DNA from: Anaerolineae bacterium UTCFX1
GTDB taxonomy: Bacteria > Chloroflexota > Anaerolineae > Anaerolineales > Villigracilaceae
DNA length: 64,000 nt
Assembly (NCBI GenBank): GCA_002050275.1
Contig: MWTB01000002.1
Span: 103,176 to 167,175 of the forward strand
Reading direction: 5' to 3'
The notes below the pieces were generated by a model, which searched no databases, had not been told where the DNA came from, and saw only the letters and a list, made by a program, of their open reading frames with translations. Shown piece by piece: positions 24,065 through 33,400 of this stretch; within the stretch, counting starts at the first letter, position 1; every line of letters begins with the position of its first letter. Made by a program: the position numbers and the translations under genes.

Positions 24065-25216
24065 CTATGGTCTTTCAAGCGGGTTGAAAAGTTTTTGATG
24101 TTCTTCGATGGCGTAACGATCGGTCATACCGGCGATGTAATCGCAAATGGCACGTTCCAAACCGCGTATATCAATGAACGCTTGAATAGAGTCGGGCAGC
24201 ATGGACGGTTCGGCTTGATAAGCGTAAAACAGGTCCGAGATCAATCGTTCTGCCTTGACTTGCATACGCGCTACGCGATAATGGCGGTAAAGTTTCTTGT
24301 ACAAGAAGTCTTTCAATTCGCGATGGTGGCGCTGCATATCTTCGCCGTAGCCGATCACGTTATATTTCAATTTCTGAATGTCAAGCGCCGACTTCGCCTT
24401 AGATTCCTTTAGGCGGTTGTCGGTCGCCTCCACCATATCTGTGACCATGACGCCCACAAGTTGACGGATCATACGATGGCGTTCCATCTCTTCTAGCGTA
24501 GGTCCGCGCCAGTTGTAAGTTTCGCGCAGAATTTCCCATAGGGCGATCCCGTCTAGTTGCTGAGGCGAAATCATGCCGGAGCGCAAACCGTCGTCGAGAT
24601 CGTGCGTGGTGTAGGCGAGTTCGTCGGCGACGTTGGCGATCTGCGTTTCAAGGTTGCCGCGTAGTTCGGGATTAAAGTTGCGCGCATCGGAAATGTCGTA
24701 CTCCGATTCGTGCTTTACCATGCCCTCGCGCGCCTCCCAGGTGAGATTTAATCCCGGAAATTCAGGATAGCGCTGCTCAAGTTCGGTGACAATGCGCAAG
24801 GATTGCCGGTTATGATCGAAGCCGCCGTGATCCTTCATTAGTCGTGCTAACGCCACTTCGCCGGAATGTCCAAATGGAGAATGTCCGAGGTCGTGAGCGA
24901 GGCAGATCGCCTCGACAAGGTCTTCGTTGCCGCCTAGGGCGCGGGCGAGCGTCCGTCCGATCTGGGCGACTTCAAGAGTGTGCGTCAACCGCGTGCGGAA
25001 GTAGTCGCCTTCGAAATTGATGAAGACTTGAGTTTTGTATTCGAGGCGGCGAAAAGCGGTCGTGTGGAGGATGCGGTCGCGGTCGCGTTGGAACGGGGTG
25101 CGGAATTCCGGCTCGTTATCCAAATAGGCGCGACCCTTGGTATCCTTGCTGCGCATACCGTAAGGGGCAAGGCTCGCGTCTTCGATTTCTTCAAGGCGCT
25201 GGCGGTTAAAGTACAT
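24065..25216 (-). CDS. dgt: dGTP triphosphohydrolase-like HD protein
   Basis: This 383-residue HD-domain hydrolase (deoxyguanosinetriphosphatase-like) would cleave dNTPs to nucleosides and triphosphate. HD-metal motifs are seen: RTRLTHTLEVAQIGR (first His), CLAHDLGHSPFGHSGE (HD), and YTTHDLDDGL later. N-terminal TPFQRDRDRILHTTAFRRLEYKTQVF is a family hallmark. The length is near the short dNTPase type (about 350-400). It is the first gene of an operon with greA. Substrate range cannot be told. Confidence 0.88.
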   Translation of the reverse strand: MYFNRQRLEEIEDASLAPYGMRSKDTKGRAYLDNEPEFRTPFQRDRDRILHTTAFRRLEYKTQVFINFEGDYFRTRLTHTLEVAQIGRTLARALGGNEDLVEAICLAHDLGHSPFGHSGEVALARLMKDHGGFDHNRQSLRIVTELEQRYPEFPGLNLTWEAREGMVKHESEYDISDARNFNPELRGNLETQIANVADELAYTTHDLDDGLRSGMISPQQLDGIALWEILRETYNWRGPTLEEMERHRMIRQLVGVMVTDMVEATDNRLKESKAKSALDIQKLKYNVIGYGEDMQRHHRELKDFLYKKLYRHYRVARMQVKAERLISDLFYAYQAEPSMLPDSIQAFIDIRGLERAICDYIAGMTDRYAIEEHQKLFNPLERP

Positions 25217-25273
25217 GATTGAAAATCCTCATCCCATCCTCTCCGGGGAAGATGGGAGATGCGGCGGTGTAGA

Positions 25274-25357
25274 TGGGGCGAGAGGGGGTCGAACCCTCAC
25301 GGTATCACTACCGACGGATTTTAAGTCCGTTGCGTCTGCCGATTCCGCCATCGCCCC
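25274..25357 (-). tRNA. tRNA-Leu (TAA)
   Basis: On the minus strand GGGGCGA (25357-25351) pairs with TCGCCCC (25281-25275), discriminator A. The loop CTTAAAA gives anticodon TAA, and there is a long variable arm (CGGTAGTGATACCG) as required for Leu. CCA is not encoded. No att-like duplication of its 3' end was found in the window. Confidence 0.95.
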
Positions 25358-25396
25358 GACGGGTTGATATTCTACCTTATTTTGAAGCGTTTTGAG

Positions 25397-26140
25397 TTAC
25401 GAGGCGACGACTTTGTTCGCTCGATATACAGCGCGCCGATCTTTCATTGCAAATGGGAGATATAGCAACAGGCAAGTGATTGCGCCGAGCGCTTCCATAT
25501 AGAAAACGTAGAGGGGCCAGGCGGGGAGCAAGTCGAGCAGGCTTGGGGTGTTCGGTTTGTAGTTGATCATCAGATAATTGCTGCCGATGGCTGTGTTGAT
25601 GAAATAGACAGCGACAACGTAAATATTCATCCAGATTGTAACCCTCAAGATGGATTTCCATGTGGGGCGAAACCCTTCGACGGCGGTCATATAAATTGCC
25701 GAAGAGACGATCAATCCATGTGAGATGAACGTTTGGAAGAAACGGGAATGAGGGAAACCGTAGACTCCCAAGTCGGGCGTGATCAGCGCTTGAATTGCGC
25801 CGCCGATACCGAGAAAATACATAAATTCGTAGATCGTATAATTCTTCGTAATGAGCATCAACGCGCCGGCCCATACCAGCAGACTGCAGAGGTGAAGCGG
25901 AAGCATGGTTTGGATCGTCCATTGCCCGATAGCATATTTCCATGCGTGCCAGAGAATCTCGTTGCTTAATAAGATTAACGCAAGCGTCCAGCGGACTTTG
26001 CTCTTAGTGGCTGCGCTCGTATTCTTGAAGCGCAATAGGAAAAGATTTAGCAGGAAGATGGAAGCCAGCGCGCCAATGTGCGCAGCGCCGAGAAATCCGA
26101 AAGCGGGACCGGCGTAATTAACCGCAAGGAATTGTGTCAT
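25397..26140 (-). CDS. TIGR02206 family membrane protein
   Basis: This protein of 247 residues has about six membrane helices. Motifs such as LPLHLCSLLVWAGALML, YFLGIGGAIQALITPDLG and NSFL-like NYLMINYKPN with PSLLDLLPAWPLYVFYMEALG identify the TIGR02206 (YwaF-like) family of integral membrane proteins. Role unknown. Starts MTQFLAVNYAGPAFGFLGAAHIG at ATG 26140, a well-supported family start. It is the last recognisable core gene before the element beginning near 26.4 kb. Confidence 0.85.
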   Translation of the reverse strand: MTQFLAVNYAGPAFGFLGAAHIGALASIFLLNLFLLRFKNTSAATKSKVRWTLALILLSNEILWHAWKYAIGQWTIQTMLPLHLCSLLVWAGALMLITKNYTIYEFMYFLGIGGAIQALITPDLGVYGFPHSRFFQTFISHGLIVSSAIYMTAVEGFRPTWKSILRVTIWMNIYVVAVYFINTAIGSNYLMINYKPNTPSLLDLLPAWPLYVFYMEALGAITCLLLYLPFAMKDRRAVYRANKVVAS

Positions 26141-26167
26141 GGCTCAATTGTACAACGAATGGGAAAG

Positions 26168-26198
26168 AAAAATCCTCCAAAGCGGAGGATTTTTTTTG
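26168..26198. terminator. Hairpin terminator
   Basis: AATCCTCC (26171-26178) pairs with GGAGGATT (26184-26191), flanked by A-rich and T8 runs, so it works in both directions. It lies just upstream of a minus-strand gene start, so the gene it originally ended may have been lost when the neighbouring element was inserted. A 53-codon frame (26159-26320) crosses it; I do not call that a gene. Confidence 0.7.
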
Positions 26199-26346
26199 GC
26201 GGTCCCGACGGGCGAAAACTCCCGCCCTACTATGAAGGTATTGAACTACTTTCGCCCGGGATAAAACCATCAGAAGCCTTCATGGTTTTGGACTATAGAA
26301 GAAAACGCGATCTCGAATAGCCATATAACGCGGCTCAATGCAAAGA

Positions 26347-26383
26347 GCGGCACTCGCACATATTGTGTGGGTGCCGTTTTTTT
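26347..26383 (+). terminator. Hairpin terminator ahead of the element's first operon
   Basis: CGGCAC...GCACA (26350-26362) pairs imperfectly with TGTG..GGGTGCCG (26366-26378), followed by T7. AAAGGAG for the next ORF begins only 13 nt after the T-run. It may end an older transcript or attenuate the operon. The interval 26141-26457 otherwise holds only the hairpins noted and no gene I can support. Confidence 0.6.
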
Positions 26384-26410
26384 ATTTTCAATACAAAGGA
26401 GATCGCGCGT

Positions 26411-26461
26411 ATGAAGAACAACAGGTTTGTACTATCAACATCGTACAGGAGGGACACATGA
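26411..26461 (+). CDS. Short upstream ORF coupled to the SH3 lipoprotein gene
   Basis: This ORF of 16 codons (MKNNRFVLSTSYRRDT) has a perfect AAAGGAG at 26396-26402 and stops at TGA 26459-26461, overlapping ATG 26458 of the next gene as ATGA. The last codons contain the next gene's ribosome site (AGGAGGG). It is probably a leader ORF that couples translation; a functional peptide is not evident. Confidence 0.4.
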   Translation: MKNNRFVLSTSYRRDT

Positions 26462-26808
26462 AAAGATTCGGGCTTCTATTCCTGATCTTGTTTTCGCTGG
26501 GCTGTTCGTTGCTGACACCACCGCCACAAGCCCAGCAGGCTATTTCGGCGCAGTCATTCAAACAAGATTTAACGACGCCGACAGTAGACCCCAAGCCCAC
26601 CGCTCATACAATCCCCGAGACCTGCACGGTATCTGCTGATGCCCTGCATTTGAGGAGTTGTGCGGGATTGCATTGCACAGTGATTGCCTGGTTGTCACAG
26701 GGCGATGTTTTGACGGTTCAGGAAACCGATCATGACTGGATCAAAGTCACTACCCCAGTCCATCAAACGGGCTGGGTACATTCCAAATACTGTGGAGGTT
26801 CGAAATGA
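26458..26808 (+). CDS. Lipoprotein with SH3-like domain
   Basis: This protein of 116 residues has a signal peptide and lipobox (LILFSLGCSLL, Cys about 15), a Pro/Gln-rich linker and a bacterial SH3 domain (about 57-113). The domain starts CTVSADALHLRS and ends GWVHSKYCGG, with four Cys that may pair. SH3b domains often bind cell-wall peptides. AGGAGGG lies 5 nt before ATG. Its last four bases (ATGA) overlap the next gene. In an integrative element it may be a cell-surface or transfer-associated factor; that is a guess. Confidence 0.75.
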   Translation: MKRFGLLFLILFSLGCSLLTPPPQAQQAISAQSFKQDLTTPTVDPKPTAHTIPETCTVSADALHLRSCAGLHCTVIAWLSQGDVLTVQETDHDWIKVTTPVHQTGWVHSKYCGGSK

Positions 26809-27560
26809 AAGCTCTGTTCAAGTTTGTTGCGTTGGTTGCTTTTTTCGTGATTGGTGGCGGATTGCTGGTATACGCCGCCTCCCGTTCCCTGGATTTTGTA
26901 CAGTCCACACTGCCAGTGAAAGATCAAGTACTCGGATACTTTGCATTGTTGGCCACCTCGGGCGGGATGATCGGCTGGCTGCTGGTCTTTCTGTATCGTG
27001 CCGACGGCATCATCCAGCGTGGTACCGCCTTGCTCATGACCTTGATTGATTTCATCGGCGAGGCAGCACTTTTCACGATGGATACGTTGTATCGCTCCGG
27101 AGAAAATGGTTTAGTTGGACAGATGACACAGGACGAGATCCGTACCGTCATTCTGGCGATGTCAGGGTTGATCGCACTCAATATCTTTGCCACCCTGATC
27201 TTTGAACTGGGCAGGATGGAAGTGCTCAAGGAAATTGCAGAAGGTGCAGCACGTGACCTGGTGTTGTTCAAGGCACTGTCGCAGATCGAGAAGGACTCAG
27301 AACGCGTGGCGGATGAAATGATGCCGGACATCGTCGAGCAATGGCGCGGTAATTTCCGTTCGGCTTATGGCTCTGCGGACCGCTTGGGACTGGGGCAATA
27401 CCAAACGAAAGATCAGGATGAAAAGAAATCAACTCGCAAACTTTCCTTCTGGCCCTTCAAGCGGGATCAAAAGTCACCCGCGGAGTTGCCCGAACCTGAA
27501 CTGGTTCCCATCGATAACCGCGGCAATGGCTCCAAACCGCCCGAGGAAAACCCTACGTGA
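26805..27560 (+). CDS. Membrane protein of the integrated element
   Basis: This protein of 251 residues has predicted helices at about 5-27, 45-67 and 125-147, a middle segment, and a basic C-terminal tail (KKSTRKLSFWPFKRDQK) with a Pro/Asn-rich end. No known family is recognised. The ATGA overlap with the lipoprotein and GTGA overlap with the next gene show a tight operon (26411-29493). It may take part in DNA transfer or in surface functions of the element, but nothing in the sequence proves it. Confidence 0.65.
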   Translation: MKALFKFVALVAFFVIGGGLLVYAASRSLDFVQSTLPVKDQVLGYFALLATSGGMIGWLLVFLYRADGIIQRGTALLMTLIDFIGEAALFTMDTLYRSGENGLVGQMTQDEIRTVILAMSGLIALNIFATLIFELGRMEVLKEIAEGAARDLVLFKALSQIEKDSERVADEMMPDIVEQWRGNFRSAYGSADRLGLGQYQTKDQDEKKSTRKLSFWPFKRDQKSPAELPEPELVPIDNRGNGSKPPEENPT

Positions 27561-27850
27561 GCCGGTCTGCCGGCTGGAATAACCTGCTGGATTCGGCACG
27601 CCACATTGTGGCTTCGGGTGCGATCCAGTTGGTCAAACGAAGTGCCGCCCGCCTGCCCCATTCTGCCGAGGCGATGGCGCTCACCATCAGCGCGTTGGGA
27701 GCGTTGAACCGGCATACCGGCGTTCGAACCCTGAACCTTGACCTGGGCGGAAAACCGATCGCACTGGCAATTATCGAGGATGCGACCTTCGACAGTGACA
27801 CCGAAGGGGGGACCGTCCTGGTTGGTCACCTACAATTACCGGAGGAATAA
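27557..27850 (+). CDS. Hypothetical protein
   Basis: This protein of 97 residues is not recognised. GTG 27557 overlaps the upstream TGA as GTGA. It has an amphipathic N-terminal half (about 1-45, Ala/Ser/Arg-rich) and a beta-rich C-terminal half (GVRTLNLDLGGKPIALAIIED). Tight coupling to the genes on both sides supports it being real. The parA gene starts 4 nt after its stop. Confidence 0.6.
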   Translation: MSRSAGWNNLLDSARHIVASGAIQLVKRSAARLPHSAEAMALTISALGALNRHTGVRTLNLDLGGKPIALAIIEDATFDSDTEGGTVLVGHLQLPEE

Positions 27851-27853
27851 CTT

Positions 27854-28630
27854 ATGAAAGTCATCGTATTTGCAAACCAAAAAGGGGGCACCGGCAAGAC
27901 CACCAGTGTGATCAATGTCGGTGATGCTTTAGCTCGTGAGGGCAAAAAGACCTTGATTGTCGACCTTGATCCACAGGGGCATGCCGCAGTCTCTCTGAAC
28001 CTCGACACGGAAACCTGTGTTGCCAATTGGCTGATGTATCCGATCTTCAACACAATCCCGCTTTCACCAGAGATCATGAACCAATGGATCCGCACGACGC
28101 GGCGGGAAAATTTATATCTTCTGCCCGGCAATCAGATGACCGCCAAGGCACAACGCCTGCTGACCATTGAAGAGAAGCCGATCAACTACATCAAAGACCT
28201 TTTACCAGCCATTCGGCGGATGGGCTTCGATTATCTGCTCTTCGATACCCCACCCTCCACGGGCGGACTGCAGGAGATGGCTTCCTGGGCTGCGGACCTG
28301 GCGGTGATCGTCTCCAGCCTGGACTATCTCTCCGCAGATGGCGTCTCGGGTTTCGTGGAAATGCTCAAAGTACTCCATACACAAAAAAGATGGAGTGGCA
28401 GGCTGGCGGGTGTGCTGCCAACCTTCTACGATGAGCAAACCCGCACGACGCGTGAGCAGATGACTCATCTCCAAAAGGCATTTGCTGATCAGGTCTTCCA
28501 TCCAATCCATCGAGCAACTCTGTTGCGTGAAGCCTCTGCCGAAGGGCAGACAATCTTCGAGAAGGATGCGAAGAGTCGGTCCGCAATGGAATATGGTGCG
28601 CTTGCCATGCACCTATCAAAACTGACATAG
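27854..28630 (+). CDS. parA: ParA-family partition ATPase
   Basis: This ATPase of 258 residues has the deviant Walker A motif KGGTGKTT (about 10-17), Walker A' VDLDPQGHA (about 36-44) and Walker B DYLLFDTPP (about 127-135). No HTH domain precedes the ATPase, so it is of the short (type Ib or Soj-like) class. It would segregate the element or position a complex. The next gene encodes a possible DNA-binding partner. The ParA family is recognised with confidence; its use for partition is inferred. Confidence 0.9.
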   Translation: MKVIVFANQKGGTGKTTSVINVGDALAREGKKTLIVDLDPQGHAAVSLNLDTETCVANWLMYPIFNTIPLSPEIMNQWIRTTRRENLYLLPGNQMTAKAQRLLTIEEKPINYIKDLLPAIRRMGFDYLLFDTPPSTGGLQEMASWAADLAVIVSSLDYLSADGVSGFVEMLKVLHTQKRWSGRLAGVLPTFYDEQTRTTREQMTHLQKAFADQVFHPIHRATLLREASAEGQTIFEKDAKSRSAMEYGALAMHLSKLT

Positions 28631-28639
28631 GAGGAAATC

Positions 28640-29218
28640 ATGCCTGGACGAAATGCATTCTCAGTAATTAGTACGGATACCGTCGCACATGACCTGCCCC
28701 TCGCGCAGCAGCGCGAGAGAAATCGCGAGTGGGAAAAATCCCATCCTGCGCGGCGCTATCTCATCCCGGTCCAAGTGCGCGATGAAGTCGCGGCACTTGC
28801 AGAAGCCCTGATGGAAAACGTGGATCCGGTGGCGTGTGTCCTGTTCGACTACGCCGAAACCTGCCACGCACGTGGGACGCTCAAGTTCAAGCCACGCCTG
28901 AATCCCACGGGTCGCAAGCATACCCTGGCGTGGGAGGAAGCCGACACAGAGCCGACACAGCTTCCCACGCGCCGACACAGCTCGGTGAAAAAGACCGACA
29001 CACCTTACCGTTCCCTCAAAGGTCAAACCGCTGCGTATCGATTAGGGGATGAACGGCACGCAAAACTCAAGACCATTGCCGAAGCATACAACCTGCCGTT
29101 GGCCGATGTCCTGAGCGCGTTCTTTCGTCACAGTATTCAAGCCTATCGTGACGGGAAACTGAAGATTAACCGCGAGCCGGTCGTGATGCAAATGCAGGTC
29201 AAAAGCTGGTCGGAATGA
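28640..29218 (+). CDS. Putative DNA-binding partner of ParA
   Basis: This protein of 192 residues has a basic, disordered middle region (about 80-125) and a C-terminal helix-rich segment (RLGDERHAKLKTIAEAYN to FFRHSIQAYRDG, about 134-172) like a ribbon-helix-helix or small-helix DNA-binding fold. TAGGAGGA lies at 28629-28636, 3 nt before the ATG. Its position directly after parA suggests a centromere-binding role (ParB-like function) though no ParB family motif is present. Low confidence in function. Confidence 0.65.
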   Translation: MPGRNAFSVISTDTVAHDLPLAQQRERNREWEKSHPARRYLIPVQVRDEVAALAEALMENVDPVACVLFDYAETCHARGTLKFKPRLNPTGRKHTLAWEEADTEPTQLPTRRHSSVKKTDTPYRSLKGQTAAYRLGDERHAKLKTIAEAYNLPLADVLSAFFRHSIQAYRDGKLKINREPVVMQMQVKSWSE

Positions 29219-29493
29219 AAACATCGCAAAATCGAATTTCAGGTTTTCCGCCAAATGTGGAAACAAATTTTGGTGGAGGAAAGGTTTGTAAGCGTCCTGC
29301 TTACTCAACCGCTTACATCCTGCTTACCTTTGCTTACATGCCCGCTTACCCTGCCGCTTACCTTCCTTTTACAGGAAGGGCTGGGGGCGATGCGAACAAC
29401 ACAAAACGACTCGTACTATGGGTCAATAATAGCGTCCGTTACAGGGCTTCCTGTTGGGTTTTCAAAAATAGATACAAAGGGTTCTTGCAATGA
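29215..29493 (+). CDS. Hypothetical protein with Ala-Tyr repeats
   Basis: This frame of 92 codons is bounded by ATGA overlaps at both ends (with the 28640 gene and with the recombinase), which argues that it is translated. The middle contains repeated AY pairs (PAYSTAYILL, FAYMPAYPAAYLPF) because the DNA carries six GCTTAC copies. The spacing of those copies is 12, 11, 10, 12 and 12, so one falls out of frame, which suggests a DNA-level signal. No family is recognised. It may be a real gene carrying an operator or origin. Confidence 0.4.
   Translation: MKTSQNRISGFPPNVETNFGGGKVCKRPAYSTAYILLTFAYMPAYPAAYLPFTGRAGGDANNTKRLVLWVNNSVRYRASCWVFKNRYKGFLQ
29288..29361. repeat. GCTTAC repeat array (iteron-like)
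   Basis: GCTTAC occurs at 29299, 29311, 29322, 29332, 29344 and 29356, with an inverted copy GTAAGC at 29288. Spacing is 10-12 bp, near one helical turn. This places the sites on one DNA face, as for binding of an initiator, a partition protein or a recombinase-directionality factor. It lies between the parA-partner gene and the recombinase. Confidence 0.65.
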
Positions 29494-30404
29494 AAAATCT
29501 TCTAACGAATTTCCAAAACTATCTGGATGATCTGGACCTGTCCCCCTTGACGATCAAAGGCTATCTTTCCGATCTGCATCACTTCTCACGTTGGTTCGAA
29601 CAAACGAATGGCGAGACACTCACGGCCCAACGTATTACGCCGACCGATGTCAAAGAATACAAACACTTCCTGCTCGCAGTGGAACGCAGAAAAGCAGGCA
29701 CGGTCAATCGCCGCCTGGCAGCTCTGACCGCTCTGTGTAAATGGGCGCGACAGACAAAACTGATTACCAGTGATCCCACCGAAAACATCAAGGGTGTGGC
29801 AGGCGTGGCACGCGGACCGAAGTGGCTGGATAAACACGAACAACATCGTTTGCTGCGTGCCATTGAGAACGACCTGGAATTGGCAAAACAGAAATACCCT
29901 AAACGCTGGGTGACGAGAAGGCGTGATGCCTCGTTGGTTTTGTTTCTATTGCATACTGGATTGCGGCTGAGCGAAGCCGTTGAATTGCGTATGGAGGATA
30001 TCCAACTCTCCGAACGCAAGGGAACTGTATCGGTCCAAAATGGGAAGGGCAACAAACAGCGCTGCGTGCCGTTGAACTCGGATGCACGTAAAGCCTTGCG
30101 CGATTGGTTTGAGGTCAGACCCGGGAGTGATCATCTCTGGATGACGGTGGAGGGGGAGCATGAAAGTCTGAGTGGCCGCACTGTGCAGCGTATCTTGCAG
30201 CGCTATGCCAAGGCTGCTCAGATCGAAGAATTGACCCCACATGTTTGCCGACACACCTTCGCGAAGAATTTGGTGGACAACGAAGTCGGCTTGGAGAAAG
30301 TGGCTGCCTTGCTGGGGCATTCCAGCCTGAACACCACCCGCATTTACATTGCTCCAAGTGAACGCGATCTCGAACTTGCTGTGGAATATCTCATCACACA
30401 ATAA
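29490..30404 (+). CDS. Tyrosine recombinase (Xer/integrase family)
   Basis: This protein of 304 residues has an N-terminal core-binding SAM-like domain (about 1-85) and a catalytic domain (about 115-300). Catalytic residues are visible: Arg in HTGLRLSEAVEL, Lys in NGKGNKQR, HxxR in THVCRHTF, His in LLGHSSL and the nucleophile Tyr in TTRIYIAPSE. The length is that of XerC/D. It could resolve multimers of the element or integrate it. ATG 29490 overlaps the upstream frame as ATGA. No attachment sites were found in the window. Confidence 0.92.
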   Translation: MKNLLTNFQNYLDDLDLSPLTIKGYLSDLHHFSRWFEQTNGETLTAQRITPTDVKEYKHFLLAVERRKAGTVNRRLAALTALCKWARQTKLITSDPTENIKGVAGVARGPKWLDKHEQHRLLRAIENDLELAKQKYPKRWVTRRRDASLVLFLLHTGLRLSEAVELRMEDIQLSERKGTVSVQNGKGNKQRCVPLNSDARKALRDWFEVRPGSDHLWMTVEGEHESLSGRTVQRILQRYAKAAQIEELTPHVCRHTFAKNLVDNEVGLEKVAALLGHSSLNTTRIYIAPSERDLELAVEYLITQ

Positions 30405-30428
30405 CAATGAACATAGGAGATTACTGAC

Positions 30429-33400
30429 ATGTCTATTAAACAGCACGCCGCCGGAGGGCATCCGGCGGCGGCATCTGCTTCAGGAGAGCAGGATACGTTG
30501 GGTAATAAAACGCATAATACCACAAAATTCAACAGGCTCGACCTGAGTGTCTTGTTATCTAAAATAAACTTGGAAGAACTTGCCCAACAGGCTGGCACCA
30601 AATTGCATCGCAAGGGCGCTGAACTACGGGGAGCCTGTCCGATCCACAAGGGAGACAATCCAACAGCATTCAGTGTATACACCGATCCGAACGGTCATCA
30701 ACGCTGGCGCTGCTATACAAAGTGCGATGCCGGCGGAGATGCGATCGATTTCGTCGAACGCTGGCAGAGATTGGATTTCATCGGAGCGGTGAAATACCTG
30801 GCGGAATTCGCCCATGTGAGTTTGCAGGATGTTGGGTTTGACCCACAATCCATTCCACTGGAAGCAGAGCGCAGAAAACAAACCGACCTGCTTGACGAAG
30901 CTGCCCGGTATTATGCAGCGCAGCTGTGGAGTGGGGAAGGGGAGTCGGCACGGGCTTATTTATTCAAGCGAGGCTTTACAGAAAAGATCCTTCGGGAAGC
31001 CGGTTGGGGATACACCAAATCTGATCACGGACTTTTCCAACATCTACAAAAAGCCGGCGCGGATATATCTCTGGCAAAAGAATTAGGATTAGTTCGTGCC
31101 GATGGCTTGGACTTCACTGCTAATGCTGACGGCGCAAACTCAGCGCCCGATGGATACATTGTTTTTCCTCATGTATGCAATGGACGAACTGGGTATTTTT
31201 CTGCGCGTGCCTTGAAGCCAATCGATCCGAATGACAAATCGCGCAACCTGCCAGGTGAACGTCAGGTGTATTGGGCGTTGGTCCCGGGAGATCCCAATCT
31301 GATCATCGTGGAAGGTCAGGCTGATGCAGAAAGCTTGCGACAGCTGGGGCGCTCTGCTTTGGCGTTATGTGGAGTGGGCAATCTACCTCTGCACGAGATC
31401 GAACGAATTCAAAAAAGGCGGGTGATCTATCTGGCGTTGGACAATGACCTGCACGGAACCAAGGTATCTGCGCTGGAACAGGACAAGATTCGCAAACGCA
31501 AAGCAACCGTGACGCGGCGATTGTGTGAAACGCTAGGTGCCCTGACAATGGTCGTGCCCGATTTGTCAGGCAAGGATTTCAATGAATGGCTGCAGAAAGG
31601 CTTGACTCTGCAGTTGTTGGAAAAACACTTATCCAGTGCTAAACCGTGGCTGGATATCCTGATCGATCAAGGAAGATCTTTGCCTCCGGTGGAATTGAAT
31701 GAGACATTAAATTCCATTGCCAGCCACTTGAGTACGCTGTCCGGCACGCTTCAGTCCCGATACATTTCTCTGGTCGAGAAGAAGCTCAACATCCCTCGAC
31801 GTGACCTCAAGGGGTTGATGAAACATCATGAAGAGAACACCGGCAACTCATACTCCGAGATCCGTGAACGCCGGCTACACTTTATGGGTGAACCGCTTGG
31901 CAACTTCTGGGCGCGCATCAGCCACGAGTTAATGGTGGATGACGGGCTCAATCCACCAACAGTGCGATATAGCATCGAAGGTGGCTTGGCTAGCGGGCAG
32001 GTTTTGCAGTCGATTCAAGTGGATGCACGTGCTTTCGGCAAACTGGACTGGATCCCAGATAACTGGGGCATGCGTCCCATTATTACCCTTCCGCCGGGCA
32101 GATCCTATATTTTGGAACGTGCCGTCCGGGAAGTCTCGATGGAGACCGTCCAGCGGGAGCGTCTGTATACTTTTACAGGCTGGCATGAAAGTGATGGGAA
32201 ACGCGGCTTCCTGACCGCTTCAGGCTGGTTGGGAGCTGATGGATTGAACGATCAAGTACGGGTCGATCTTGGGACGAACAACCTGCGGCATTATGCCCTG
32301 CCGAATGGGGAGATCTATCCTGAGGAGGCAGTACGTGCCACACTGGAATTTCTCCAACTCGGTCCGCGCAAGGTGACAGCTCCTTTGTGGGCAGCCATGT
32401 ATGCCGCGCCGTTGACTTGTCTGCGTCCCTTGAATGCGGTGCTTTCAGTATATGGCACAACTCAGAGCGGTAAGTCCACCCTAGCGCACTTGGCTCTGAC
32501 CCATTTCGGGACCGGCTTTGTGCAGGGACGGGATTATCACGCGCCAATCGATTGGACTTCCACCGTAACTGCCATCGAAGCCGCGATGTTCCTGGCAAAG
32601 GATGTGCCATTGGTGATCGATGACTTTGCACCGCAGTTCTCCAGCCTGGCAGAAGCACGTTCAATGCACAAGAAGGCACACCACGTGGTGCGGTCAGTGG
32701 GGAATCGATCGGCACGGGGACGTTCGCGTGCGGACCTGTCCCAGCAAAATACACGTTTCCCACGTGGGCTGGTGATCATGACGGCGGAAAATCCATTAAT
32801 CGGACAGAGCATCGTGGGACGTATGTTGTATGTAGGGGTGGAGCCAGGAGATATTTTGCCGACTTCAGGTTCGAACAATGGCACGGAAGATAAACTGACG
32901 ATCCTACAAACCAAGGCTCAACAAGGCTTGCTTGCACAGGCGATGTCCCTCTATCTGCATTATTTGGCTGAGAAATGGGAGCGTATAACCAACAAGTATC
33001 CCGAACTGGTGGATCAGGCAGCCCAAAGAGCACGACAAGATGGAAACCTGCAAAACCGTTTACCCGACGCGTATGCTGTGCTGGCTGCTTCACAAGAGCT
33101 GGCAATACGATGCTTTCAAGAACTGGAGTTGGTTTCCTGGAAGGAAGGAGATCAGCTGATCGAGGAAAACAATGAGGCTCTCTTTGGACTCATACATAAT
33201 CAGGCAGAGCAGGTTGCGGCGGAATCACCGGTCCGAAAATTCTTCACAGCCATCGAGAGTCTATTGGAGGATAAGAAAGTGTATCTTGCACCACGCACCC
33301 AATCGGATAATTTCCAGCCACCGTTCAATGCGGATCAGATCGGATACTTCGAACCCGGTGTAGAACAAAAGGTTGTGTATTTGCGAACGGAGATCAGCCT

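Noticed and set aside
25274-25357. tRNA-Leu as integration site for the element
   Set aside because: The 3' end of the tRNA points away from the element, a core gene lies between them, and no repeat of the tRNA end was found to the right.
25377-25943. 188-codon frame on minus near the TIGR02206 gene
   Set aside because: It overlaps the well-supported TIGR02206 gene in another frame, and its composition (rich in Arg, His and Ser) is that of a shadow frame.
26159-26320. 53-codon frame MGKKNPPKRR...
   Set aside because: It runs through a bidirectional terminator hairpin and has no ribosome site or recognised domain.
29288-29361. CRISPR array
   Set aside because: The repeats are only 6 bp and spacing is 10-12 bp, far too short for CRISPR. 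No cas genes are in the window.
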